A DNA stretch of 63,652 bases from an uncultured Neglectibacter sp. (GTDB lineage Bacteria; Bacillota; Clostridia; Oscillospirales; Acutalibacteraceae). Shown here piece after piece: positions 16,944 through 24,546 of the stretch. Within the stretch, counting starts at the first letter, position 1, and each line of letters begins with the position of its first letter. Under the pieces are notes generated by a model, which was given only the letters and a program-made list of their open reading frames with translations, ran no database searches and was not told where the DNA came from. The stretch covers positions 1 through 63,652 of the forward strand of contig CAJFEW010000005.1 of the NCBI GenBank assembly GCA_904374805.1. Direction: 5' to 3'. The position numbers and the translations under genes were made by a program.

Positions 16944-18395
16944 ATGACACGGAAGCTTGCAGCCGCAGCACACAAAAAGGGGGTGCGCCGCCTGCTGGCC
17001 CTTCTTTTGGCCGGCGGAGCTTTGGTGTGCATGCTGGCCTTTTGGGAAGAGGATACTTCCCCTGTCCTTCTCTGCTCGGGGGAGGGGGACGTCCTTCTGC
17101 TGGAAGAGGCAGGCGACACCTGCTTCTTTGTAAAAACCACCGACGCCCACGGGGAGCTTTACGCCCTGGACGCCTCCAGCGGCGCCGTCCTCGCCCAGGC
17201 GGAGACGTCCCACCCTCTGGAGGGGGCGGCCCTGCGGGGCGGGCTTCTCTACCTTCTGGAACACCGGGCCGGAGAGCTGGTTTTATCCTGTTGGGACACA
17301 CAGCTGCATACAGAGGACTCTTGGGCCCTGCCGGTTGCGCCGGACAGTTTTTCACTGTTCGACTGGGACGGCACGGGCGTTTTTTATTATACCAGCCCCC
17401 AGGACCCCGCCGCCCTTTGGGCTGTGGACCCCTACGGGGAACTTCCCCGCCCAGTGGAGACTCCCGGCGCAGGGAACATCACGTTTCTGGAAGCCACCCC
17501 AGGAGGGAACCTGTTTGTGGGAACTGCCGGCACCCTCCACTGGGCAGCCGCCCCTCCGCTGGATGCCTGGAACACCGGCACCACCATGTTTCCGCCCGTG
17601 GCCCTGGTGGGGGAGACCGGCTACGTCAACCAGCTGGGACAGCTGTACCTGTGGGAGGACGGCGGGTTTCAGCCGGCGGGCAAGGCGCCTACCAACCCGC
17701 TTTTGACCGCCGTGGACCGGGAGGGACAGCTGCTCACCGCCTCCGGGACCACCGTGCAGGCTTCTTCCCTGTCCGGGGAACCGGTGGGCAGCGTGGAAAT
17801 CCCGGGAGAGGTAGCGGCCCTCTGCGGCAGCGGGGCTCTGTTTCGGCAGGAGGGAAACTTTCTCTTTTTCCCCGCCCGCTTCTACCAGGAGCCAGACCCC
17901 ACAGCCACCCCTTCCCCTTCCCCTGCGCCCAGTCCCTCGGAGGAGCCGCAGCCCAGCTCTTCCCCCACTCCCTCTCTCACCCCTACCCCGGAACCCAGTC
18001 CCACTCCCGCAGATCCCACAATTTCACCCAGCCCTTCTGACAATCCGGATGGAATCGCCATTGACGGAGAATGGCTGGTGATGCCTGCGGGCACCACGGT
18101 GGAAACCGTAGTGGCCTGGTTTGTCCCGGGGACCGTTTCCATTCGGGACCACGCAGGACAGGTGGTGGATTCCGGCTCTCTGGCCACCGGTATGACCGCC
18201 GGCGCCTACCAGGTGGCGGTGCAGGGAGACTGCGACGGCAGCGGCTCCCTCTCCCGCAACGACCTGCAGGAGGCCCAAGCCCTTCTGCTGGAGGGAACCC
18301 AGGTGGATTCCCCGTATCGCCGGGCAGCCGACTGGGACGACGACGGCCTTCTCACCACCCAAGATCTGGTGCTTCTGGCCCAGCAGCTTTCTTAA
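16944..18395 (+). CDS. Membrane-anchored propeller-like protein with dockerin-like C-terminus
   Basis: This 483-residue surface protein has no recognised enzyme activity. Residues 1-35 are basic then hydrophobic, a signal anchor. Residues about 45-320 are beta-rich with repeating short blades (LYALDASSG, LYLLEHRAGEL, LWAVDPYG, LYLWEDGG), suggesting a PQQ-like propeller. A Pro/Ser/Thr linker covers about 325-370, followed by a small beta domain. The last 56 residues (428-483) carry two EF-hand-like loops, GDCDGSGSLSRND and ADWDDDGLLTTQD, each followed by a helix, which is the dockerin type I pattern. Dockerins bind cohesins; none is visible in the window. It lies 18 nt after DUF4364. The linker could instead be a wall-spanning spacer. 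Confidence 0.75.
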   Translation: MTRKLAAAAHKKGVRRLLALLLAGGALVCMLAFWEEDTSPVLLCSGEGDVLLLEEAGDTCFFVKTTDAHGELYALDASSGAVLAQAETSHPLEGAALRGGLLYLLEHRAGELVLSCWDTQLHTEDSWALPVAPDSFSLFDWDGTGVFYYTSPQDPAALWAVDPYGELPRPVETPGAGNITFLEATPGGNLFVGTAGTLHWAAAPPLDAWNTGTTMFPPVALVGETGYVNQLGQLYLWEDGGFQPAGKAPTNPLLTAVDREGQLLTASGTTVQASSLSGEPVGSVEIPGEVAALCGSGALFRQEGNFLFFPARFYQEPDPTATPSPSPAPSPSEEPQPSSSPTPSLTPTPEPSPTPADPTISPSPSDNPDGIAIDGEWLVMPAGTTVETVVAWFVPGTVSIRDHAGQVVDSGSLATGMTAGAYQVAVQGDCDGSGSLSRNDLQEAQALLLEGTQVDSPYRRAADWDDDGLLTTQDLVLLAQQLS

Positions 18396-18472
18396 CCCGG
18401 TGCATTTCCCTCTTGCGTTTCTTCCGGCGTGGTGCTAAGATGAGGACACAAACTCAGAAAGGAGCAGCACTT

Positions 18473-20656
18473 ATGCCCATTCTTTTCGATGCAGAACGCC
18501 GCGTCTTCAAACTGGACGCCAAAGGCTTTACCTATGCCATGATGGTGTACCGGGAGAACTACCTGGTCCACCTGTACGCCGGGGCGCCAATCCCGGATAC
18601 AGATCTCTCCTACCTGATGTACCGAGGCTGGTTCGACTCTCTGAGCCCTCTCAACCCCCAGGTGGAAGACCCCAATTTCTCTGTGGACATTCAACCCTTG
18701 GAATACCCCGCCGGCGGCGCGGGAGATTTTCGAATCTCCGCCCTGTCCGTACGGGGGAAAGCGGGAGACGCCGTCACAGACATCCGCTACGTATCCCACA
18801 AAATCTACCAGGGAAAGCCCGCCCTTCCGGGGCTGCCCGCCACCTTTGACCGGGAGGGAGCCGCCCAAACTTTAGAGGTGGAAACCCTCGACGCCGTCAC
18901 CGGCGTGAAGGCCACCTTGCTCTACACCGTCTTCGAGGACTACCCGGTCATCGCCCGCAGCGCCCGGGTGGAAAACACCGGGGACAGCCCGGTCAACCTG
19001 GAGCGGGTGTACAGCGCCTGCTTGGATCTGCCCACCATGGGCTGGGACATGGTCCACCTGTACGGCCGCTGGGCCAAAGAAAACACCACCGTGCGCCATC
19101 CCCTGCAGCACGGCATCCAAGCCATTCACAGCAAACGGGGCATGACCGGCCCCAACCACAGCCCCTTCCTGGCCCTGGCGGACCACACCGCCACCGAGGA
19201 AACCGGCGAGGCCCTGGGCATGAGCCTGCTCTACAGCGGCAACTTTGCCTTTGACGTGGAAGTGGACACCCGCGGCTGTCCCCGGGTGCTCTGGGGCATC
19301 AACCCGGAGGAGTTCCGCTGGCGCCTGGAGCCAGGGGAGGCCTTTCAGACCCCTGAGGCCGTGCTGGTGTACTCCGCAAACGGCCTGGGCGGCATGAGCC
19401 GCACCTTCCACCACTTCTACCTGGACCACCTGTGCCGCAGCCAGTGGGCCAAGAAAAAGCGCCCCCTGCTGATCAACAGCTGGGAGGCAGCCTACTTTGA
19501 TTTTGACGACGACAAGCTGGTGGAGTTTGCCAAGGAGGCCAAGGCCTTGGGCATTGAGATGCTGGTCATGGACGACGGCTGGTTTGGCAACCGCTGCGAC
19601 GACCACCGGGCCCTGGGCGACTGGTGGGTCAACGAAGAGAAGCTCAAGGGCGGTCTCTCCTCGCTGATTCAGCGGGTCAACGACCTGGGCGTGCAGTTCG
19701 GCATTTGGTACGAGCCGGAGATGATCAACCCGGACAGCGACCTGTACCGGGCCCACCCGGACTGGGCCATTGGGGTCCAAGGCCGGGAGCACTCCCTGTC
19801 CCGGCACCAGTGCGTGCTGGACATGACCCGCCAAGACGTGCGGGACAACATCTTCCAGCAGATGGCCGATGTGATTTCCCAAAACAACATTGCCTACATC
19901 AAGTGGGACTGCAACCGCCACATCAGCGAGGCGGCCAGCGCCCAGTTGCCTCCGGAGCGCCAAGGGGAGTTCTTCCACCGGTATGTGCTGGGGGTCTACG
20001 ATCTGATGGACCGGATCACCACAGCCTTCCCCCACATTTTGCTGGAAAACTGCTCCTCCGGCGGCGGCCGCTTTGACCCTGGTATGCTGTACTACTCCCC
20101 CCAGATCTGGGCCAGCGACTGCACAGATCCCATTGAGCGGCTTTCCATCCAGTTTGGCGCCTCTCTGTGCTATCCCATTGCCTCTCTGGGCGCCCATGTG
20201 TCCGCCAGCCCCCGGGCCGGGTTGGAAACCAAGGGCCGGGTGGCCCTGTGCGGCACCTTCGGCTACGAACTGGATCCCCGGAAGCTCACCGAAGAGGAGC
20301 GGGAGATGGTCAAGGCCCAGGTGGCCGACTACCACAAATACTACGACCTGATCCACTATGGAGACTTCTACCGGATCACCTCCCCCACAGAGGATCCCTT
20401 CCTGTGCGATTGGGCCTTTGTCAGCCCGGACAAAACCGAGATGCTGTTCACCCGGGTGGTCATGCGGCGGCCTCCCAATGTGTACCAACCTCTGCGCCTG
20501 CCCGGATTGGATCCGGAAAAGTTCTACACGGATGAGGACACCGGCAAGGTGTACTCCGGCGCCCTGCTGCAGCATGGCGGTTTGGACCTGTCCTCCTACG
20601 GCCGGAACGAACTCTCCGACGGGGACAGCCTGGTCAAACATTTCGTGGCACGGTAA
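18473..20656 (+). CDS. Alpha-galactosidase, GH36
   Basis: This 727-residue cytoplasmic retaining alpha-galactosidase would hydrolyse raffinose-family sugars or melibiose. The three expected regions are an N-terminal beta domain, the catalytic barrel (about residues 320-640) and a C-terminal beta domain. The catalytic nucleophile is D479 in KWDCNR and the acid/base is D549 in SDCTD. EAAYFDFDDDK, MDDGWFG and the substrate-binding CSSGGGRFDPGM are also family hallmarks. The ATG at 18473 has AGAAAGGAG upstream. There is no signal peptide, so substrate must be imported; no transporter is adjacent. It lies 77 nt after the dockerin-like gene and may have its own transcript. Confidence 0.95.
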   Translation: MPILFDAERRVFKLDAKGFTYAMMVYRENYLVHLYAGAPIPDTDLSYLMYRGWFDSLSPLNPQVEDPNFSVDIQPLEYPAGGAGDFRISALSVRGKAGDAVTDIRYVSHKIYQGKPALPGLPATFDREGAAQTLEVETLDAVTGVKATLLYTVFEDYPVIARSARVENTGDSPVNLERVYSACLDLPTMGWDMVHLYGRWAKENTTVRHPLQHGIQAIHSKRGMTGPNHSPFLALADHTATEETGEALGMSLLYSGNFAFDVEVDTRGCPRVLWGINPEEFRWRLEPGEAFQTPEAVLVYSANGLGGMSRTFHHFYLDHLCRSQWAKKKRPLLINSWEAAYFDFDDDKLVEFAKEAKALGIEMLVMDDGWFGNRCDDHRALGDWWVNEEKLKGGLSSLIQRVNDLGVQFGIWYEPEMINPDSDLYRAHPDWAIGVQGREHSLSRHQCVLDMTRQDVRDNIFQQMADVISQNNIAYIKWDCNRHISEAASAQLPPERQGEFFHRYVLGVYDLMDRITTAFPHILLENCSSGGGRFDPGMLYYSPQIWASDCTDPIERLSIQFGASLCYPIASLGAHVSASPRAGLETKGRVALCGTFGYELDPRKLTEEEREMVKAQVADYHKYYDLIHYGDFYRITSPTEDPFLCDWAFVSPDKTEMLFTRVVMRRPPNVYQPLRLPGLDPEKFYTDEDTGKVYSGALLQHGGLDLSSYGRNELSDGDSLVKHFVAR

Positions 20657-20684
20657 AAGTGCCCGGTAAAATATGGATTCCCCA

Positions 20685-20713
20685 TTGACAGGCACCTGTT
20701 TTCTTGCTATAAT
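20685..20713 (+). promoter_or_regulatory. Consensus promoter of tRNA-Lys
   Basis: Perfect TTGACA (20685-20690), 17-nt spacer, perfect TATAAT (20708-20713), 29 nt before the tRNA. Confidence 0.92.
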
Positions 20714-20742
20714 ATATGAGCTGTCCAACAGGACAGCTTTCT

Positions 20743-20818
20743 GACTCATTAGCTCAGTCGGTAGAGCACTTGACTTTTAATCAAGGTGTCCGGGGTTCGA
20801 ATCCCCGATGGGTCACCA
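20743..20818 (+). tRNA. tRNA-Lys (anticodon TTT)
   Basis: A 76-nt cloverleaf. The acceptor stem GACTCAT/ATGGGTC (one G-U pair), the D arm with AGCTCAGTCGGTAGAGC, the anticodon stem CTTGA/TCAAG around CTTTTAA giving anticodon TTT, the TTCGAAT T-loop and an encoded CCA end are all present. It is a single gene with its own consensus promoter and a strong terminator. Confidence 0.98.
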
Positions 20819-20836
20819 GGGGTTGCACCCCGGGCA

Positions 20837-20874
20837 GATCGCGAACTTCACCTGTGTGAGGTTCGCGATTTTTT
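20837..20874 (+). terminator. Terminator of tRNA-Lys
   Basis: Hairpin ATCGCGAACTTCAC / GTGAGGTTCGCGAT (one G-T pair) followed by six T. Confidence 0.93.
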
Positions 20875-20892
20875 ATGCCCTCGTTTTTCCAG

Positions 20893-20945
20893 CAAAGCCC
20901 CGGTTCTCACCCTCCAGGAGAAAGCCGGGGCTTTGCACGCGTTAC
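20893..20945 (-). terminator. Probable terminator of the DNA-repair operon
   Basis: 11-bp inverted repeat CAAAGCCCCGG / CCGGGGCTTTG with a 31-nt loop that overlaps the stop of the 20942-21736 gene. A GGAAAAA run follows on the minus strand, so the U-tract is weak. Confidence 0.45.
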
Positions 20946-21736
20946 AGCTGCACGGCAGACAGACCGGGCCACTTTTGCCCGGCCTGGTCCTGCAGCTCGG
21001 TCATCAGGGACCAGTAGCGCTGGGGGCACCGGCTTTGCCGAAGTTTGGGATTTTCCCGCCCCTCCACAGCCACCGTTCGGTAAAAGGCCTTCCAAAGGCG
21101 CTGCCACTGCAGCTCCTCTTCGCTGGGAGGCGGCAGCTCCACTTGATCCGCCTGAAAAAACTCCCCCACCGTGTCCTTGGGATGGAAAAATCCCATGCCG
21201 TGCTCCCCGTCAAACAGCAGAAAATTTTCGCTGGGCAGCCGGTCGCAGAAGGAGGGCGCAAGCAGGGGAAGCACCCGGTGGCGGGGAGCAATCCGGGCCG
21301 CCAGGAACTCTCCACACTGGGCAAAGCGGAGAAATTCCAGCACGTGGTGGGCTTCGTTCTCCACAGCCAGCACCGCCTGCCCCACAGGGTGCACCACCGG
21401 GTGGGTGGTGAGTTTGGTCACCGCCGCCCCCCGCTTATACCCCAGCAGCAGAAACCGCAGCAACGCCATCTCCCGCTGGGGCAGGCAGGCCAGAAACCCC
21501 TTGCGCACCCATTCCAAGGCCAGGGGGGAAATTTTTTTGGGAATCGACCGCTCCACCCGCTGGGCCAACTCTGGCTGGGTGGGAATCTCCCGGCTGCCAA
21601 ACAAACTCTGCTGCGCCTCCTCCCAAGGGCGGATGGAAAGGGGCAGCTCTCTGTGCTGGAAACAGGCGAACACACAGCAGAGAAACCCTTGGTAGCTTCC
21701 GTCGTACCGGTACACTAGATCTGTCCTGTAAGACAT
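20942..21736 (-). CDS. TIGR03915-type DNA-repair-associated protein (DUF4130-like)
   Basis: This 264-residue protein of unknown biochemistry is nearly always encoded next to the radical SAM protein found here just upstream. Recognisable segments are the opening LVYRYDGSYQGFLCCVF, VTKLTTHPVVHPVGQAV in the middle, and late WQRLWKAFYRTVAVEGRENPKLRQ followed by CPQRYWSLMTEL, which identify the family. The ATG has AAAGGAGG upstream, and its start overlaps the radical SAM stop by 22 nt, so translation is coupled. Control by the LexA-type operator upstream of the pair suggests a DNA-damage role. It has been proposed to act with the radical SAM partner in DNA repair or modification; the reaction is not known. 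Confidence 0.85.
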   Translation of the reverse strand: MSYRTDLVYRYDGSYQGFLCCVFACFQHRELPLSIRPWEEAQQSLFGSREIPTQPELAQRVERSIPKKISPLALEWVRKGFLACLPQREMALLRFLLLGYKRGAAVTKLTTHPVVHPVGQAVLAVENEAHHVLEFLRFAQCGEFLAARIAPRHRVLPLLAPSFCDRLPSENFLLFDGEHGMGFFHPKDTVGEFFQADQVELPPPSEEELQWQRLWKAFYRTVAVEGRENPKLRQSRCPQRYWSLMTELQDQAGQKWPGLSAVQL

Positions 21737-23043
21737 TTTGTCCGATCCTCCTTTGTCGGGGAAAAGAGGGAGAGCTGCTCCGGCTGCTCCAACCAGGCGG
21801 GGCTATCTCTCCCCGGCAGCTGGGTGCGGTGAAACGCCGTCCTCTCCCGGAGGACCCCTGCCAGCACCCGGGGATCGTCCGTGGGCAGAGGGGACATACT
21901 CGTCCCCCGGCAGGTGAGGAAAAAGCGCGCCCGCTTGAGCACCACCCCCAACTTTTTCAGGTCCTGTTCCTCCAGGACGGCATAGCGCCGGGCCTGCCGG
22001 ATCCTCTGGGCGCTCTTGACCCCAATCCCCGGCACCCGCAGGAGCATCTCATAGGGAGCACGGTTCACCTCTAGGGGAAAGTGCTCCATATGCCGCAGTG
22101 CCCAGCTGCACTTGGGATCCAGCAGGGGGTCGAAGTGGGGAGCCTCTTCGTCCAAAATTTCCGAGGCGGAAAACCCGTAAAACCGCAGCAGCCAGTCCGC
22201 CTGGTACAGCCGGTGCTCCCGCAGCAAGGGAGGCGGCGTGCCTAAGGCGGGCAAGTTCCGGTCGCTCACCACCGGCATATAGGCGGAGTAAAACACCCGC
22301 TTCAGCCGGTACTTGCGGTACAGCCCTTCGCTGAGCTGCAAAATCTGCCGGTCGCTCTCCGGGGAGGCGCCTACAATCATCTGGGTGGACTGCCCCGCCG
22401 GAGCAAAAGAGGGGGCATGGCGGTAGGTGGAAAGCGCTGTTTCGTTCTCCCAGATGCCGTCTCGAATCATTCCCATGGGGGTGAGGATCTTCTCCTTGCT
22501 CTTTTGGGGAGCCAGCAGCTGCAGGCTTCGCTGGCTGGGCAGCTCAATGTTTACACTCATCCGGTCCGCGTACAGTCCCAGCTGGTAGGTCAGCTCCGGG
22601 GAGGCTCCGGGAATGGCCTTCACATGGATGTATCCTCCAAACCGGTGCTCCCGCCGCAGCTTTTTCAAAACGGCCAGCATCCGTTCGCTGGTGTTATCCG
22701 GGCTGCCCACCACAGCAGAGCTCAAAAATAAACCCTCGATATAGTTGCGGCGGTAGAACTCCATGGTCAAACTGCAGAGCTCCTCCGGGGTGAAGGTGGC
22801 CCTGCGGCACTCCTGCGACCTTCGGTTGACACAGTACGCACAGTCAAAGGCGCAGTCGTTGGAGAGCAGCACTTTTAGCAGAGAAATGCACCGGCCGTCC
22901 CCAGCAAAGCTGTGGCAGATGCCTGCGGCCACCCCGTTGCCCAACAGCCCCTTCTGTCCCCGCCGGTCCACGCCGCTGGAGGTACAGGCCACATCGTACT
23001 TGGCAGCGGCGGTGAGAATCTCCAATTTTTCCAAGGGGGTCAT
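21715..23043 (-). CDS. Putative DNA modification/repair radical SAM protein (TIGR03916)
   Basis: This 442-residue radical SAM enzyme has a C-terminal helix-hairpin-helix. The cluster-binding CAFDCAYC (Cx3Cx2C) is near residue 67, within a DGRCISLLKVLLSNDC region typical of the family. The helix-hairpin-helix LLRVPGIGVKSAQRI near residue 345 suggests DNA binding. The fold resembles spore photoproduct lyase in layout, but the substrate is unknown. It is first in a two-gene operon with the TIGR03915 partner. Its promoter carries a near-perfect Firmicutes LexA box (23080-23093), so SOS induction is likely. A GGGAGG ribosome site precedes the ATG. Confidence 0.9.
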   Translation of the reverse strand: MTPLEKLEILTAAAKYDVACTSSGVDRRGQKGLLGNGVAAGICHSFAGDGRCISLLKVLLSNDCAFDCAYCVNRRSQECRRATFTPEELCSLTMEFYRRNYIEGLFLSSAVVGSPDNTSERMLAVLKKLRREHRFGGYIHVKAIPGASPELTYQLGLYADRMSVNIELPSQRSLQLLAPQKSKEKILTPMGMIRDGIWENETALSTYRHAPSFAPAGQSTQMIVGASPESDRQILQLSEGLYRKYRLKRVFYSAYMPVVSDRNLPALGTPPPLLREHRLYQADWLLRFYGFSASEILDEEAPHFDPLLDPKCSWALRHMEHFPLEVNRAPYEMLLRVPGIGVKSAQRIRQARRYAVLEEQDLKKLGVVLKRARFFLTCRGTSMSPLPTDDPRVLAGVLRERTAFHRTQLPGRDSPAWLEQPEQLSLFSPTKEDRTKCLTGQI

Positions 23044-23079
23044 GCGGCCCGCCTCCCTTCCACAAATTGGAACCCAAAG

Positions 23080-23128
23080 AAAACGTTCGTTCGAAAGTCA
23101 TTATAGAACAAAAATTCGAAAAAAGCAA
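23080..23128 (-). promoter_or_regulatory. LexA-controlled promoter with two operator-like boxes
   Basis: On the minus strand -35 TTGCTT (23123-23128), 17-nt spacer and -10 TATAAT (23100-23105). Just downstream of the -10 lies CGAACGAACGTTTT (23080-23093), which matches the Bacillus LexA/DinR consensus CGAACRNRYGTTYG at 13 of 14 positions. A weaker copy, CGAATTTTTGTTCT (23105-23118), lies in the spacer. LexA bound here would block polymerase. Confidence 0.8.
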
Positions 23129-23215
23129 GGGTTTTTTCTGCAAAAGCAAAGGAAGTCTTTCTTGGCTCCCCTTCAGCGCAAACCACAACGATCCAAAAAC
23201 CGGGGCATTTGAGAC

Positions 23216-23251
23216 AAAAAAAGTTCCCCCGCTGCTGCGGGAGAACTTTTT
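23216..23251 (-). terminator. Terminator of the rubrerythrin gene
   Basis: Hairpin AAGTTCcCCCGC-TGCT-GCGGGaGAACTT with A/T runs on both sides, 28 nt past the stop at 23279. It could also work in the other direction. Confidence 0.8.
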
Positions 23252-23278
23252 CCATTCCTTTCCTTATGAAAAGAGAAC

Positions 23279-23818
23279 TCAATAATTTTCTGCCTTGATC
23301 TGGAAGTACGCCTGGGGATGAGCACATACCGGGCAAACCTCCGGGGCCTTTTTGCCAATGACAATGTGGCCGCAGTTGGAGCACTGCCAAATCACATCCC
23401 CATCCCGGGAGAACACCAGGCCGTTTTCCAGGTTCTCCACCAGCTTGAGGTAGCGTGCCTCGTGCTCCTTCTCAATCTTGGCCACGCCTTCAAACAGGTC
23501 GGCAATGTGGTCGAAGCCCTCTTCCCGGGCGGTTTTGGCAAAGCCGGCATACATGTCGGTCCACTCGTAGTTTTCGCCAGCGGCGGCATCTTTCAGGTTG
23601 TCCACCGTGTCGCCAATGCCCCCATGGAGCAACTTGAACCACAGTTTCGCGTGCTCTTTCTCGTTGTTTGCAGTCTCCTCAAACAGATTGGCAATCTGCA
23701 CGTACCCGTCTTTCTTCGCCTTGGAAGCGTAGAAGGTGTACTTGTTTCTCGCCTGAGACTCTCCTGCAAAAGCAGTCATCAAATTGGCTTCCGTTTTGGA
23801 TCCTTTCAATTCGGGCAT
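23279..23818 (-). CDS. rbr: Rubrerythrin
   Basis: This 179-residue cytoplasmic non-haem iron peroxidase reduces hydrogen peroxide with electrons from rubredoxin-like carriers. A four-helix di-iron domain carries ESQARNKY (about residues 20-27), EKEHAK and the second EKEHEARY. It is followed by a C-terminal rubredoxin-like domain with CSNCGH and CPVCAHP that binds one iron. The ATG at 23818 follows GAAGGAGG; an in-frame upstream start would lie in the promoter region. A sigma-A promoter and a PerR/Fur-like inverted repeat lie upstream (23883-23935), consistent with peroxide control. Confidence 0.95.
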   Translation of the reverse strand: MPELKGSKTEANLMTAFAGESQARNKYTFYASKAKKDGYVQIANLFEETANNEKEHAKLWFKLLHGGIGDTVDNLKDAAAGENYEWTDMYAGFAKTAREEGFDHIADLFEGVAKIEKEHEARYLKLVENLENGLVFSRDGDVIWQCSNCGHIVIGKKAPEVCPVCAHPQAYFQIKAENY

Positions 23819-23882
23819 GGGACGTTCCTCCTTCAAAAGATTTTGGCTGTACGCCTTGGGTGTACGAGCTCTTACTACGTCT

Positions 23883-23935
23883 AGTATAGTCCAAGAAACA
23901 TCAAAAGTCAAGGCTATTTTTAATAATTATTCTTA
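23883..23935 (-). promoter_or_regulatory. Rubrerythrin promoter with PerR/Fur-like box
   Basis: On the minus strand TTGACT (23906-23911), 17-nt spacer, TATACT (23883-23888). Just upstream of the -35, the stretch 23921-23935 contains ATAAT-T-ATT, agreeing with the PerR consensus TTATAATNATTATAA at about 11 of 14 informative positions. Placement upstream of the -35 is less usual for repression, so the operator call is tentative. Confidence 0.5.
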
Positions 23936-23990
23936 TTTTGAGCTTCTTTCCACCAAATTGTAAATTTATCGTGAAGCCTGCTCTGGCCGG

Positions 23991-24020
23991 TTGAAAAAAC
24001 CCTTCTCCATACGGTATACT
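23991..24020 (+). promoter_or_regulatory. Promoter of the zinc-ribbon protein gene
   Basis: TTGAAA (23991-23996), 18-nt spacer, TATACT (24015-24020). Its position rules out the GTG at 24025 as the translation start. Confidence 0.6.
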
Positions 24021-24051
24021 GATAGTGTACTCTGGAAAGGAAGTGTTTTCC

Positions 24052-24444
24052 TTGCTGTTTCAAAAATTTCAGCAATTCATGTACGGCCGCTACGGCGGCG
24101 ACAAATTCAGCCTGTTTCTGTTGGCGGTGGCAATAGTGTTCTCCTTTTTGGGGGGATTATTCTGGCCCCTCTCGCTGGTGGCGGACGTCTTGCTCATCTA
24201 CACCATTTTCCGCATGTTTTCCCGCAACTACACAGCCCGGCAGCGGGAATATGCCGTCTTTATGAAGGTGTGGGGACCTGTGGAAAATTGGTTCCGTTTT
24301 CAGACCCGGCGGTTTAAAGAGCGGAAAACCTACAAATACTTTCACTGCCCCACCTGCAAACAGCGGCTGCGGGCCCCTCGGGGACGGGGTAAAATCCAGG
24401 TGACCTGCCAAAACTGCCACAACGTGTTCCAAACAAAAACATAA
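24052..24444 (+). CDS. Small membrane protein with C-terminal zinc ribbon
   Basis: This 130-residue protein of unknown function has a hydrophobic region at about residues 18-55 (one or two membrane helices), an amphipathic basic stretch, and a C-terminal CPTC...CQNC zinc ribbon (about residues 99-124). The ribbon would face the cytoplasm if both helices span. The start is TTG at 24052, preceded by GGAAAGGAAG. A GTG at 24025 is too close to the -10 box to be in the transcript. The AI-2E-family transporter gene lies 102 nt downstream. Similar TM-plus-zinc-ribbon proteins are common in Clostridia without assigned role. Confidence 0.7.
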   Translation: MLFQKFQQFMYGRYGGDKFSLFLLAVAIVFSFLGGLFWPLSLVADVLLIYTIFRMFSRNYTARQREYAVFMKVWGPVENWFRFQTRRFKERKTYKYFHCPTCKQRLRAPRGRGKIQVTCQNCHNVFQTKT

Positions 24445-24546
24445 GGCGTGCACGGCGGATGCCCCTGCCCTGCAGCAGGCGCAGGGGCAAGCTGCCCTTG
24501 GGGAAAAGGCCGGAACAGGTCCGGCTGGAAAAAGGAGGAGTTTTGT

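Noticed and set aside
24461-24488. Hairpin GCCCCTGC / GCAGGGGC as a terminator between the zinc-ribbon and AI-2E genes
   Set aside because: No T-run follows, so transcription probably continues; it was not listed as a terminator.
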